64,000 bases of DNA from Palsa-461 sp036844945 (GCA_036844945.1 DAIUEV010000010.1:1-64000); one strand, 5' to 3'; counted from the first letter of the stretch, positions 50,825 through 59,434 are shown. Notes: generated from the sequence alone by a model not told the origin. Numbers and translations are program-made.

Positions 50825-51573
50825 GACCCGGTGAATCGGGGCTCGCGCCGCCCGCTCGACGCCGCGACCCCCTCGGCGAAGTCGGCGGTGCGGCGCAGCC
50901 GGTCCTGCTCGGCGCGTTCGAGGTCGGTGGCCTCCCGGACTCGCTCGGCCAAGCCACGGCGCATGGTGGCCCGGATGGCCCGCACCGACAGCGGTGCGGC
51001 CCCGGCGAGCTCCACAGCCATCGACCGCGCCTCGCCAAAGATGGCGTCGTTCGAGGCGGCCAGCCGGTCGCACAGCCCGAGCGCGAACGCCTCCTCCCCG
51101 CCGATGCGTCGACCGGTGTAGAGCAGTGACGTCGCGGCCTGGTTCCCGACGACGAGCGGCAGCGTGACGCTGAGCGCGAAGCCGTGGTGGAACCCGAGCC
51201 GGGAGAAGTTCGCCGCGAACCGGCTCTCGGGGCTGGCCACCCGGAAGTCGGCCGACAGGGCGAGCCCGAGACCGCCCCCGATCGCCGCGCCGGTGACGGC
51301 CGCCACGACCGGGAGCTCGGCGGTGAACAGGCGAACCGCATGGTCATAGAGCTCGCCCACCGTGCGCTCGGTGCCGCTCGTCAGATCCGCCCCCGCACAG
51401 AAGTGCCGGCCCTCGGCGCACAGCACGATGGCGCGGCAGGGTCCGCGTTGGAGCTCCTCGTAGGCGTCGGCGATCGCCGCCACCAGCGCCACGTCGAAGA
51501 AGTTGTTGGGTGGCCGGTGGAGCTCGACGGTCGCGACGTAGTCGTCGCCCTGCTCCACCGTCACGTCGCCCAC
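50821..51573 (-). CDS. Enoyl-CoA hydratase/isomerase (crotonase) family protein lacking both catalytic glutamates
   Basis: A 250-residue crotonase fold with the oxyanion-hole segments CAGADLTSG and VTGAAIGGGLGLALSADFRVAS. By hand alignment to rat enoyl-CoA hydratase, Glu144 falls on Ser in ANFSRLGFHHG, and Glu164 falls on Ser in ATSLLYTG. The normal hydratase acids are therefore missing, and the reaction may be isomerisation, hydrolysis, decarboxylation or another thioester chemistry. It follows the acyl-CoA dehydrogenase by 85 bp and is coupled to the RidA gene. Confidence 0.88.
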   Translation of the reverse strand: MGDVTVEQGDDYVATVELHRPPNNFFDVALVAAIADAYEELQRGPCRAIVLCAEGRHFCAGADLTSGTERTVGELYDHAVRLFTAELPVVAAVTGAAIGGGLGLALSADFRVASPESRFAANFSRLGFHHGFALSVTLPLVVGNQAATSLLYTGRRIGGEEAFALGLCDRLAASNDAIFGEARSMAVELAGAAPLSVRAIRATMRRGLAERVREATDLERAEQDRLRRTADFAEGVAASSGRREPRFTGS

Positions 51574-51658
51574 GCCACCTACCCCGCTTCTGTCTCGCCC
51601 GACCGGATCGGCTTGTGACGACCCTACCGAGCCGGGCCCGAGTGGGGCGAGGCCGACC

Positions 51659-52912
51659 TCACCGGCGCGGGGCGTTCGTCCGAACCTCCCGGAAGGGGAC
51701 GTCGGCGTCCGAGGACGGCTCGCGCGGCAGCCCGAGGGCCCGCTCCCCGACGATGTTGTGCTGGATCTCGTCGGTGCCCCCGGCGATCGATCCGGCCGGC
51801 ACCGAAACGAGGATCTCGGCCACCACCCCCCCGCGGGATGAGTCGGGCCCGGTCAGCATGCCGGCGGCGCCCGCCATCGCGCCGTGGGCGCGCGACGCCC
51901 GGCGCGCGATGTCGCTCCCGGCGAGCTTGGCCACCGAACCCTCGGGCCCCGGCGACCTCCCCGTCGCCCTGGCCGCCCGCGACCGCTCGACGTTCCAGTG
52001 GGCGACCCGGCTCCTCGCCACGACGTTGGCGACCAGTTGACGCTCCACCGCCGAGGCCCCTCTCTCCCGGGCGATCTCGGGCAGCAGGTCGGCCCGCCCC
52101 GCCCGCTGCGGATACCACGCGTAGGTCCGCGCGTGCTCCGCCGCCTCCGTCATCGCCTCGGTGGCGGTCCGGCCGGGCGACCAGCCGTCCGTCGCGACGA
52201 GCCGGACCCCGCCGAGCCCTCGCTCGTGGGCGAGGGTCGTGAGCGCGCCCGCCCACCCGCCGTTCACCTCGCCGACGACATGGTCGGCCGGAACCCGGGC
52301 CTCGGTGAGGAACACCTCGTTGAACGAGGCGTGCCCGTTCATCTGGCGCAGCGGGCGCACCTCCACGCCCGGTTGGTCCATGGGCAGGACGAAATACGTG
52401 ATGCCGCGGTGCTTGGGGGCGTCCCAGTCGGTGCGGGCGAGCAGCATGCCGAAGGCCGCGGTCCGGGCGCCGGTGGTCCAGACCTTCTGGCCGCTCACGA
52501 CCCACTCGTCCCCGTCGTGGTCGGCCCGGGTGGTGAGCCCGGCGAGGTCCGATCCGTTGCCGGGCTCGGAGAACAGCTGGCACCAGCGGTCCTCGCCGGT
52601 CAGGATCCGTCGGAGGAGCCGGGCCTTCAGGGCGTCGGATCCGTGGGCGAGCAGCGTCGGCGCGGCGAGGTTCATGGCCGAGCCGATCGGCGGCCCGACG
52701 GCACCGAAGGCCTGCCGTTCCGCGTCGGCCACGGCGGCCAGGTCGGCGGACAACCCCTGGCCGTGCCACTCCGGTGGCCAACCCGGCGCGGCCCAGCCGG
52801 AGTCTGCGAGGAGCCCGCGCCACTCGGCGAGCGGTCGGTCGGGGTCCCAGTTGGCCTCGAGCCAGTCCCGGACCTCGGCCCGCACCTGCGCCGGAGTCGA
52901 AGCACCGCTCAT
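51659..52912 (-). CDS. Acyl-CoA dehydrogenase
   Basis: A 417-residue FAD enzyme. Domain order is helical N-terminus (RDWLEANWDPDRPLAEWRGLLADSGWAAPGWPPEW), a middle beta domain with LFSEPGNGSDLAGLTTRA and WVVSGQKVWTTGA, and a C-terminal helical domain ending GTDEIQHNIVGERALGLPRE. The WCQLFSEP and GGTDEIQ motifs bind FAD. The long N-terminal WPPEWHGQG form resembles actinobacterial ACADs of sterol or branched-acyl catabolism; the substrate is not deducible. It begins the unit that continues with crotonase and RidA. Confidence 0.93.
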   Translation of the reverse strand: MSGASTPAQVRAEVRDWLEANWDPDRPLAEWRGLLADSGWAAPGWPPEWHGQGLSADLAAVADAERQAFGAVGPPIGSAMNLAAPTLLAHGSDALKARLLRRILTGEDRWCQLFSEPGNGSDLAGLTTRADHDGDEWVVSGQKVWTTGARTAAFGMLLARTDWDAPKHRGITYFVLPMDQPGVEVRPLRQMNGHASFNEVFLTEARVPADHVVGEVNGGWAGALTTLAHERGLGGVRLVATDGWSPGRTATEAMTEAAEHARTYAWYPQRAGRADLLPEIARERGASAVERQLVANVVARSRVAHWNVERSRAARATGRSPGPEGSVAKLAGSDIARRASRAHGAMAGAAGMLTGPDSSRGGVVAEILVSVPAGSIAGGTDEIQHNIVGERALGLPREPSSDADVPFREVRTNAPRR

Positions 52913-52988
52913 CGTCTCGCCCCCCGCGCGCGTCCCGGGCTTTGCCCGCACCGGCGCGGGCCCGGCCGCTCAGGCTACGCCCGGGCCG

Positions 52989-53390
52989 TCACGCGGTCGC
53001 CGGCGGCACGTCGTAGCCGTCGGCCCAGTCGAGCTGCGGCACGTCGAAGACGAGGTCCGTTGCCCGCTCCACGATGAGCAACACCGCGAGACCGTGCGGC
53101 AAACCGCCGTGCCAGTGCCACTCCCCCGCCGGGATGACCACCGTGTCCCCGCGGCCGACCACGGCCCGTTCGAGCGGGTCGGCCACCGCGGCCTCACCGG
53201 CGACCACGTGCAGGAGCCGACCCGACCTCGAGAGGTGGGGCCGGCAGCGGGCGCCCGGCTCGAGCCGGACGAAGCGCATCTCAAAGCCGTCCTCGAACGG
53301 CACCGGCTCCGTGTGGTGCGTGGCACCCACATAGAAAGAAGGCGCGACCGCGCCCATGGCGGAAGGCTCTGGCGCCCCGATCACCTCCAT
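52989..53390 (-). CDS. Single-domain cupin protein
   Basis: A 133-residue cupin barrel: FVRLEPGARCRPHLSRSGRLLHVVAGEAAV, VVGRGDTVVIPAGEWHWHGGLPHGLAVLL. Motif 1 normally has two His and a Glu; here the first motif is degenerate (PHLS...LLHV), while motif 2 has a His cluster (HWHG..H), so metal binding is uncertain. An AGAGGGGGGA ribosome site precedes the ATG at 53390, which is preferred over an upstream in-frame start. It lies 76 bp from the acyl-CoA dehydrogenase gene and diverges from the HAD gene. Confidence 0.85.
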   Translation of the reverse strand: MEVIGAPEPSAMGAVAPSFYVGATHHTEPVPFEDGFEMRFVRLEPGARCRPHLSRSGRLLHVVAGEAAVADPLERAVVGRGDTVVIPAGEWHWHGGLPHGLAVLLIVERATDLVFDVPQLDWADGYDVPPATA

Positions 53391-53413
53391 CGACGTCCCC
53401 CCTCTCGCCCGGA

Positions 53414-53429
53414 CCGACCCCGTGGTCGG
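53414..53429. repeat. Inverted repeat between divergent cupin and HAD genes
   Basis: CCGACC, four bases, GGTCGG forms a 6-bp perfect inverted repeat midway between the two divergent start codons. It is a possible operator for a regulator of both genes or a chance GC repeat. Confidence 0.3.
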
Positions 53430-53455
53430 CCCGCGCCCGGACATGGGAGAGTCAG

Positions 53456-54184
53456 ATGGTGCTCCCCCCGGTCAAGGCGCTCGTGTTCGACGTCTTCGGA
53501 ACGGTCGTGGACTGGCGAACTTGCGTCGTCCGAGAGGCCGAGCGGCTGGCCGGAGGGGCCGGGGCCGACGTGGACTGGGGATCGTTCGCCGACGACTGGC
53601 GCCGGGAGGGCTATCTGGCCCCGATCATGGAGATCGTCCGGGGATCGCGCCCGTATTCCGACGTCGAGGTGCTCCTCGGCGACGTGCTCGGGGAGCTGCT
53701 CAGCCGCGTGTCGGTGGACCTCGACGACCGGGCGGCCCAAGAGCTCCTGTCCGTGTGGCGTCGCCTCGAACCCTGGGCCGACGCTCGCGAAGGGCTCGAG
53801 CGGCTCCGCCGCGACCACGTCATCGCCCCGCTGTCGAACGGGAGCTTCGCACTGTTGACCGAGATGGCGAAGCGGGCCGGCCTCCCCTGGGACTGCATTC
53901 TCTCGACCGAACTGTTCGGGTCCTACAAGCCGGATCCGGCCACCTACCGCGGGGCGGCGCGGCTCCTCGGGGTCGAGCCGGCCGAGGTGATGATGGTGGC
54001 GGCGCACGGGAGCGACCTCCGGGCCGCTGCGGCCGTCGGGCTGCGCACCGCGTACGTGCCGAGACCGGCCGAATGGGGTCCGGACGCGGCGCCCCCGGCA
54101 CCGCCCGACCCGGACTTCGACGTCGTCGCCGCCGACTTCAATGAGCTTGCCACCGCGCTCGGCAGAGAGGAGTCCCGATCGTGA
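53456..54184 (+). CDS. HAD-family hydrolase, haloacid dehalogenase type II-like
   Basis: A 242-residue HAD enzyme. Motif I is LVFDVFGTVVDW with nucleophile D12, motif II is PLSNGSFALL, motif III is the Lys in GSYKPDPATYRGAA, and motif IV is MMVAAHGSDLRAA. The AAHxxDL form with a helical cap is that of (S)-2-haloacid dehalogenase-like proteins. Several dehalogenase-specific residues cannot be checked by eye, so a phosphatase is also possible. A GGGAGAG ribosome site precedes the ATG. The PPOX gene begins 19 bp later, so they are probably co-transcribed. Confidence 0.85.
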   Translation: MVLPPVKALVFDVFGTVVDWRTCVVREAERLAGGAGADVDWGSFADDWRREGYLAPIMEIVRGSRPYSDVEVLLGDVLGELLSRVSVDLDDRAAQELLSVWRRLEPWADAREGLERLRRDHVIAPLSNGSFALLTEMAKRAGLPWDCILSTELFGSYKPDPATYRGAARLLGVEPAEVMMVAAHGSDLRAAAAVGLRTAYVPRPAEWGPDAAPPAPPDPDFDVVAADFNELATALGREESRS

Positions 54185-54203
54185 ACACCGGTGGAGCAGT
54201 GCG

Positions 54204-54584
54204 ATGAGCGGCTCACTGACCCCGGCCGAACGCGCCTACCTGGAAGAACAACGGCTCGGGCGGCTGGCCACTGTCGACGCCGCCGGAAGGCCGCACGTCG
54301 CGCCGGTCGGGTTCACCTACAACGAGGAGACGGGGACCATCGACATCCGGGGCTTCCGCATGTCGGCCACCGCCAAGTTCGCGCACGTGGCCAAACGCGG
54401 TGTCGCGGCCTTCGTCGTCGACGACGTCCTTCCGCCTTGGCGGCCCCGGGGGATCGAGATCCGGGGGCGGGCCGAGGCCCTCGAGCACGCGCCGGACGCG
54501 GACACCGGACTGATCCGCATCCACCTCGACCGCGTGCACTCCTGGGGCGAGGGTCTCCGGCCGGACAGCGACGACGGCCGATGA
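54204..54584 (+). CDS. PPOX-class F420-dependent (pyridoxamine 5'-phosphate oxidase-like) protein
   Basis: A 126-residue split-beta-barrel protein: YLEEQRLGRLATVDAAGRPHVAPVGFTYNEETGTIDIRG, KFAHVAKRGVAAFVVDDVLPPWRPRGIEIRGRAEAL. The pattern matches the Rv2061c-type PPOX family that binds F420 or flavin in actinobacteria. The substrate is unknown. The ATG at 54204 has a GGAG site at normal spacing. The stop is convergent with the nitroreductase gene, one base apart. Confidence 0.85.
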   Translation: MSGSLTPAERAYLEEQRLGRLATVDAAGRPHVAPVGFTYNEETGTIDIRGFRMSATAKFAHVAKRGVAAFVVDDVLPPWRPRGIEIRGRAEALEHAPDADTGLIRIHLDRVHSWGEGLRPDSDDGR

Positions 54585-54585
54585 C

Positions 54586-55182
54586 TCAGGTCGGTCGCGC
54601 CCTCTTCTCGCCGAACGCGTTCCAGTAGGTCGTCTCGTCGACGGGCCGGCGCTCCGCCTCGCCCCAACGGCCGAGCGGATAGCCCACCGGGATCATGGCC
54701 CAGGTCTGCACGTCCTCGGGGATGCCGAGGACCTCCTTCACCTCCGCCTCCTTCAGCCGGTGCACCGTGGTGAGCGCGGTCCCGAGACCGAGCGCGCGGG
54801 CGGCGAGGAACAGGTTCTGGCACCCCGGATAGATAGACGCCGGATCGCCGGCCCGCGAGCACGGGATCACGATCGCGGGCGCCTCCCCCATGTGGGCGGC
54901 GAGGTAGTCGGCCGAGGTGAGGATCGACGAGGGCGGACCCTCTCCCTGGGCGTCCGCGTAGACCGAGCGAACCGAGTTCCACGCCTCGCCGTACAGCGCG
55001 CCGATCCGCGCCTTTTTCTCAGTGTCCGTCACGACCAGCCACCGGGCGACCTGGCGGTTGCCGCCGGAGGGGGCCTTGCTGGCCGCCTCGATGATCGTCC
55101 AGAGATCCTCGTCGGAGACCGGACGGTCCGGGTCCAGCCGCCGCATGGCCCGGGTGGTGCGCAATGCCTCGAAGAGTTCCAT
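54586..55182 (-). CDS. Nitroreductase family protein
   Basis: A 198-residue FMN-dependent nitroreductase: MELFEALRTTRAMRRLDPDRPVSDEDLWTIIEAASKAPSGGNRQ (FMN-binding Arg and SGGN), YPGCQNLFLAARALGLGTALTTVH, and the C-terminal IPVGYPLGRWG. The domain is complete. The electron acceptor is unknown. It diverges from the LacI regulator gene, which is a likely candidate for its control. Confidence 0.9.
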   Translation of the reverse strand: MELFEALRTTRAMRRLDPDRPVSDEDLWTIIEAASKAPSGGNRQVARWLVVTDTEKKARIGALYGEAWNSVRSVYADAQGEGPPSSILTSADYLAAHMGEAPAIVIPCSRAGDPASIYPGCQNLFLAARALGLGTALTTVHRLKEAEVKEVLGIPEDVQTWAMIPVGYPLGRWGEAERRPVDETTYWNAFGEKRARPT

Positions 55183-55278
55183 CGACCACCATTACCACGG
55201 CCGGGGCACCGACGCCGCCGATGCGTCCGGCCCGGGCCCGACGCTCGGTGACCCGGTTCGCTCGCGCACTCGTTTGCA

Positions 55279-56358
55279 ATGAAGCCGTCCGTCCACGAAC
55301 ATCGTGCCGTGACTACGGGGAACGGCCCGCGGCCGGTTCAGCTCCGCGACGTCGCGGCCGCCGCCGGGGTGTCGATCTCCACCGCCTCACGGGTCCTCAC
55401 CGGCTCCGGCCGGTGCTCGCCGGCGGCTCGGCTGGCGGTCGAGACGGCCGCCAAACAGCTCTCCTACGAGCCCAACAAGATCGCCCGTGCGCTCCGGGCC
55501 CAGAGCACCCGCAGCATCGGGATGATCGTCCCGTGGCTGCGCAACCCGTTCTACGCCGAGCTGGTCGAGGCGGTGGACGTCTTCCTCCAGCGGGTCGGGC
55601 TCGACCTGGTGCTCGCCGATGCCCACGGGCTCTGGCAGGACGAGGCCCGCCGGGTCCACTCCCTCGTCTCGCGCCGGGTCGACGGGCTGATCGTGGTACC
55701 CACCGACGAGCACGAGAGCACCCGCGCCCTCGAGGAGGCGAACCGCTCGATCCCGGTGGTGCAGCTCGGCTACGACGCGGGGCTGAATGCCGACTACGTC
55801 GGCATCGACAACGAGCTCGGGGTCCGGCTCGTACTGGACCACCTCGTCAAGCTCGGCGCGAGCAGTGTGCAGTTCGTGTCCTCCACCATCAACACCTCGG
55901 CCGGGCGCACCCGGCTGCAGGCGTTCTGGCAGGGCACCGAGGAACGGTCGCTCCGCCACGAGGAGCCCATCCTCGGGCGCTTCACCGCCAACTTCGGCAA
56001 GGAGGCGGTCAAGCGGATCCTGGCCGCGGGGTCAATGCCGGACGCGATCGTGTGCGCGTCCGACGTCGTGGCCCTCGGGGTGATCGGACAGCTGCGGGCC
56101 GAGGGGCTCTCGGTGCCCGACGACGTGATGGTCACCGGGTTCGACGACATCGTCTTCGCCGAACTGTGCGACCCGCCGCTGACGACGGTCCACCAACCTC
56201 GGCGGCGGTTGGCCGATGCCACCGTCTCGGCGCTGGTCGCCCGCATCAACGGCGAGCACCAGGGCGAGCCGACCCGCGTCGAGGTGCACCCCCACCTCGT
56301 GATCCGGAGGTCCTCGCTCCGCCCGCCGCGGGTGGTGCCCGCGTCCAACCCGGCGTAG
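55279..56358 (+). CDS. LacI-family transcriptional regulator
   Basis: A 359-residue repressor. The HTH is VQLRDVAAAAGVSISTASRVLTG with a hinge helix (PNKIARALRAQSTRSIGMIVP). The periplasmic-binding-like core follows (NPFYAELVEAVDVFLQ, DGLIVVPTDE, DYVGIDNELG, PDAIVCASDVVALGVIGQLRAEGLSVPDDVMVTGFDD). A GTG at 55309 would start closer to the HTH; neither start has a clear ribosome site. It is divergent from the nitroreductase gene with 96 bp between, and convergent with the thioesterase gene. The effector sugar or ligand is unknown. Confidence 0.92.
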   Translation: MKPSVHEHRAVTTGNGPRPVQLRDVAAAAGVSISTASRVLTGSGRCSPAARLAVETAAKQLSYEPNKIARALRAQSTRSIGMIVPWLRNPFYAELVEAVDVFLQRVGLDLVLADAHGLWQDEARRVHSLVSRRVDGLIVVPTDEHESTRALEEANRSIPVVQLGYDAGLNADYVGIDNELGVRLVLDHLVKLGASSVQFVSSTINTSAGRTRLQAFWQGTEERSLRHEEPILGRFTANFGKEAVKRILAAGSMPDAIVCASDVVALGVIGQLRAEGLSVPDDVMVTGFDDIVFAELCDPPLTTVHQPRRRLADATVSALVARINGEHQGEPTRVEVHPHLVIRRSSLRPPRVVPASNPA

Positions 56359-56360
56359 GG

Positions 56361-56771
56361 CTAGTCGGCCCCCGGCATCGGGACGTTCTGCAGGCGGAGG
56401 CGGCCCAGCGCGACGAGCTTCCCGTCGCCCCGGGTGAGCTCGACCTCCCACAGCTGCTGGACCCGGCCCTGGAGCACCGGCACGGCGACGACGTCGAGCC
56501 GTCCCTCACTGATCGGCCGGAGGAAGTCGGTCGAGTTGTGGGTGCCGACGGCGAACTGACCGCGCTCGGACACCGCCGCCGACGCTCCGAGCGACGCCGT
56601 CGTCTCGACGATCGTCGTGAACACCCCACCGTGTGCCACGCCCCACGGGGTGTGGTGATCGCCGGTGACCTCCAGGTGGCCAACCACCCGAGACCCGCTC
56701 AGCTCCTCGATCTCGAGACCGAGCGCGCTCAGCCAGGCCCCGCCGGTCGGGACCGCGCCGACCCCGGTCAC
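56361..56771 (-). CDS. PaaI-type hotdog thioesterase
   Basis: A 136-residue hotdog-fold protein: GGAWLSALGLEIEELSGSRVVGHLEVTGDHHTPWGVAHGGVFTTIVETTASLG, FAVGTHNSTDFLRPISEGRLDVVAVPVLQGR. The HGGV...ETTAS motif is that of acyl-CoA thioesterases of the PaaI group (HGG with the acidic residue four to seven positions later). The GTG start at 56771 overlaps the HxlR stop (GTGA), so the regulator and enzyme are coupled and the regulator may control the unit. Confidence 0.88.
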   Translation of the reverse strand: MTGVGAVPTGGAWLSALGLEIEELSGSRVVGHLEVTGDHHTPWGVAHGGVFTTIVETTASLGASAAVSERGQFAVGTHNSTDFLRPISEGRLDVVAVPVLQGRVQQLWEVELTRGDGKLVALGRLRLQNVPMPGAD

Positions 56772-57253
56772 CGGCCCGCCGTGGCCACCGACGGTTCGGC
56801 GGCGGTGCTGCCCGGGTCGCGCACCTCGGCCCGAACGTCGTCGGGTCCGAGCGGCGCCCCGCAGCGCGTGCACATCCGCCGGTCGTCGACCGCGCCACCG
56901 CACTGGCGGTGGCGGACGACGACGGGTGGGGGGCCGTCGACCGTGTGGCGGTCGCCCCAGCCGAGGAGCGCCATCAGCACCGGCCACAGGTCGAGGCCCT
57001 TCTCGGTCAGCCGGTACTCGTAGCGCGCCGGGTGGTCCTGGTAGGGCTCCTTCTCGAGGATCCCGTCGTCGACGAGGCGGCCGAGCCGGTCGGTCAGTAC
57101 GGTGCGTGCGATGCCGAGGTGGCGGTGGAAGTCGTCGAAACGGCGGGTCCCCCAGAACGCCTCGCGGACGATGAGCATCGTCCAGCGGTCGCCGACGACC
57201 TCGAGGGTCCGGGCGATCGAGCATCGCTGGGACTCGTAGCGGCGCGGCAGCAT
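56768..57253 (-). CDS. HxlR-family transcriptional regulator with C-terminal zinc-ribbon-like tail
   Basis: A 161-residue MarR-like winged-helix protein of the HxlR group: RCSIARTLEVVGDRWTMLIVREAFWGTRRFDDFHRHLGIARTVLTDRLGRLVDDGILEKEPY, YRLTEKGLDLWPVL. Beyond the usual ~110 residues there is a tail with QCGGAVDDRRMCTRCGAPL, three cysteines plus a nearby one, resembling a zinc ribbon. The first Cys (RYESQRCS) is the redox-type Cys often found in HxlR. The ATG at 57253 is divergent from the phosphoribosyltransferase gene (54 bp). Confidence 0.88.
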   Translation of the reverse strand: MLPRRYESQRCSIARTLEVVGDRWTMLIVREAFWGTRRFDDFHRHLGIARTVLTDRLGRLVDDGILEKEPYQDHPARYEYRLTEKGLDLWPVLMALLGWGDRHTVDGPPPVVVRHRQCGGAVDDRRMCTRCGAPLGPDDVRAEVRDPGSTAAEPSVATAGR

Positions 57254-57307
57254 GTCCCCAGCGTACCGCATCAGTAGCTTGACCGTACCCAGCCGGTCCG
57301 GCCCGCC

Positions 57308-57943
57308 GTGACGTTCCGCGACCGAGCCGACGCGGGGCGCCGCCTGGCCGCCGCACTGGCCGCCAAGGCCGCCGAGCGGCCGGTCGTGCTCGGGCTCCCG
57401 CGCGGCGGGGTGGCCGTCGGTTACGAGGTCGCCGTCGCGCTCGGGGCGCCGCTCGACGTGATCCTCGTGCGCAAGATCGGCGTCCCGAGCCAGCCCGAGC
57501 TGGCCATGGGGGCACTCGGCGAAGGCGGCGTGGTCGTCGTCAACCACGACGTCGTCGCGGCGGCCGGACTGAGCGCCGAGGACTTTGCGGCGGTCCAGCG
57601 GGCCGAGCTCGTCGAGCTCGAGCGCCGTGCCGTCGCGTACCGCGGGGACCGCCCGAGGATCCCGCTCGAGGGCCGGCCGGCGATCGTGGTCGACGACGGC
57701 GTGGCCACCGGGTCGACGGCGCGGGCGGCCTGCCAGGTGGCGCGGGCCCTCGGGGCCACGCCACTCACGTTGGCGGTGCCGGTCGGCCCTCGCGGCATCG
57801 AGGTGACGATGCTCGGTGTCGCGGACGAGGTGGTCTGCCTCGAGTCGGCCGGGGGGTTCTTCGCGATCGGGGAGGCCTACGACGACTTCTCCGCCACCAC
57901 CGACGCGGTCGTCGTCGAGCTCCTGGAGCGCGCCAGGCGCTGA
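57308..57943 (+). CDS. Phosphoribosyltransferase family protein
   Basis: A 211-residue type I PRTase fold. Seen: VLGLPRGGVAVGYEVAVALGAPLDVILVRKIGVPSQPELAMGAL, and the PRPP-binding loop AIVVDDGVATGSTARA. The fold is typical of the predicted phosphoribosyltransferases of the Rv0571c type, often found near stress or dormancy genes. The nucleobase acceptor is unknown, and a regulatory role is possible. GTG start. It is followed by the Ada-AlkA gene 27 bp downstream on the same strand. Confidence 0.85.
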   Translation: MTFRDRADAGRRLAAALAAKAAERPVVLGLPRGGVAVGYEVAVALGAPLDVILVRKIGVPSQPELAMGALGEGGVVVVNHDVVAAAGLSAEDFAAVQRAELVELERRAVAYRGDRPRIPLEGRPAIVVDDGVATGSTARAACQVARALGATPLTLAVPVGPRGIEVTMLGVADEVVCLESAGGFFAIGEAYDDFSATTDAVVVELLERARR

Positions 57944-57970
57944 GCGGGCCTGTCCGGATCCGTCCGGCCA

Positions 57971-59434
57971 GTGCCGGCGCGATGGTCCATCATCGCGGCC
58001 ATGAGCGGGTTCTCGGCGGTGGTCACGACCGGCATCTACTGCCGGCCCGGCTGCGGGGGGCGTCCCCACCCGGCCAACGTCCGGCCCTACGCCCTCGCGG
58101 CGGCGGCCGAGGCCGCCGGGTTCCGCGCCTGCCTGCGGTGCCGGCCCTACCGGAGCGACCCGCCGCTCAGCCCCGACGCCCCCGAGCTCGTGTGCCGGGC
58201 GGTCCAGCTGGTGGTCGACGGCCTGCTCGACGAGCACACCGAGGAGGAACTCGGCGCCCGACTCGGGGTCTCGCCGCGCCACCTGCGCCGACTCTTCGAG
58301 ACGCACCTCGGCGTGACGCCCGACCAACTGGCCCGGTCACGGCGGGCCCACTTCGCGCGACGCCTGCTCGACGACACCGACCTCTCCTTCGCCCAGATCG
58401 CGTTCGCCTCCGGATTCGGCAGCATCCGGCAGTTCAACCGGGTCTTCCAGGATGTCTTCCGGGCGACCCCGCGGGAGCTGCGGGCCCGGCGCCGCTCCTC
58501 GGACCGGCTGGTCGCCGACGGCGGGCTGGCCCTCCGGCTCCCGTTCAGCCCGCCGCTGGCGTGGGACGCGATGCTCTCGTACCTCGAGAGCCGCGCGATC
58601 CCGGGCGTGGAACGCGTCGAGGCGGGCACCTACCGCAGGACGATCGTCGTCGAGGGGGACCCGGGGGTGCTCGAGCTGTCCCGGGGCGGGGACGACCATC
58701 TGGTGCTGGTCGCGCACCTCCCGCATTGGGAGGGGCTCATCCACCTCGTGGAGCGGGCCCGGCGGATCTTCGGCCTCGACGTCGACCTCGAGTCGTCCGC
58801 CGGCGCGCTCACCGACGACCCGACGATCGGCGCGCTGGTGCGCGCGCGACCCGGGCTCCGCACCCCCGGCACCTGGGACCCGTTCGAAACCGCGGTCCGG
58901 GCGGTGTGCGGCCAGATGATCAGCGTGCCGGCGGCCGGGACGATCGTGCGGCGGATCGCGGAGCGGCACGGGACCGAGGTCCCCGGGCTCAGCGCCCTCG
59001 GCCTCACCCAGACCTTCCCGAGCGCCGCGGTGCTGGCCGACGCCGACCTCGACGGCATCGGCCTGACCGGCACGCGGGTGGCGGCGCTGCACGACCTCGC
59101 CCGCGCCGTCGCCGGTGGGACCCTCCGGCTCGACCGCGGGACCTCACTCGAGGAGTTCGTGGAATCGGTGTCCGCCCTGCGCGGGCTCGGTCCCTGGAGC
59201 GCCCACTACCTCGCGCTCCGGGTCGGCCATCCCGACGCGTTCCCGGCGTCGGACCTCGGCCTCCGCCGCTCGCTCGAGGCGCACTGGAACCGTCCCGTCT
59301 CGGCGCGCGACGCCGAGGAGGCGGGCCGGGTGTGGCGGCCGTGGCGCGCCCTCGCCGCAACCCATCTGTGGTTCGCCCTCGGCGATCCCGCCCAGGCGGC
59401 CCCCCGACTGGCCGCGGCCCAAGCGCTTCCGTAG
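57971..59434 (+). CDS. Ada-AraC-AlkA fusion: methyl-phosphotriester sensor and 3-methyladenine DNA glycosylase
   Basis: DNA alkylation repair protein of 487 residues. Residues ~12-60 form an Ada zinc domain with all four Cys (IYCRPGC and RACLRC). An AraC-type HTH (about 75-175, LGVSPRHLRRLFETHLGVTPDQLARSRR), the AlkA N-terminal domain and the HhH-GPD glycosylase (ALRGLGPWSAHYLALR, catalytic Asp in FPASDLGLRRS) follow. The Ada domain is short at its N-terminus: the RDxRFDG segment normally before the first Cys is missing. The start could be the GTG at 57971 or the ATG at 58001. It may be self-regulating. It follows the PRTase gene closely. Confidence 0.9.
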   Translation: MPARWSIIAAMSGFSAVVTTGIYCRPGCGGRPHPANVRPYALAAAAEAAGFRACLRCRPYRSDPPLSPDAPELVCRAVQLVVDGLLDEHTEEELGARLGVSPRHLRRLFETHLGVTPDQLARSRRAHFARRLLDDTDLSFAQIAFASGFGSIRQFNRVFQDVFRATPRELRARRRSSDRLVADGGLALRLPFSPPLAWDAMLSYLESRAIPGVERVEAGTYRRTIVVEGDPGVLELSRGGDDHLVLVAHLPHWEGLIHLVERARRIFGLDVDLESSAGALTDDPTIGALVRARPGLRTPGTWDPFETAVRAVCGQMISVPAAGTIVRRIAERHGTEVPGLSALGLTQTFPSAAVLADADLDGIGLTGTRVAALHDLARAVAGGTLRLDRGTSLEEFVESVSALRGLGPWSAHYLALRVGHPDAFPASDLGLRRSLEAHWNRPVSARDAEEAGRVWRPWRALAATHLWFALGDPAQAAPRLAAAQALP

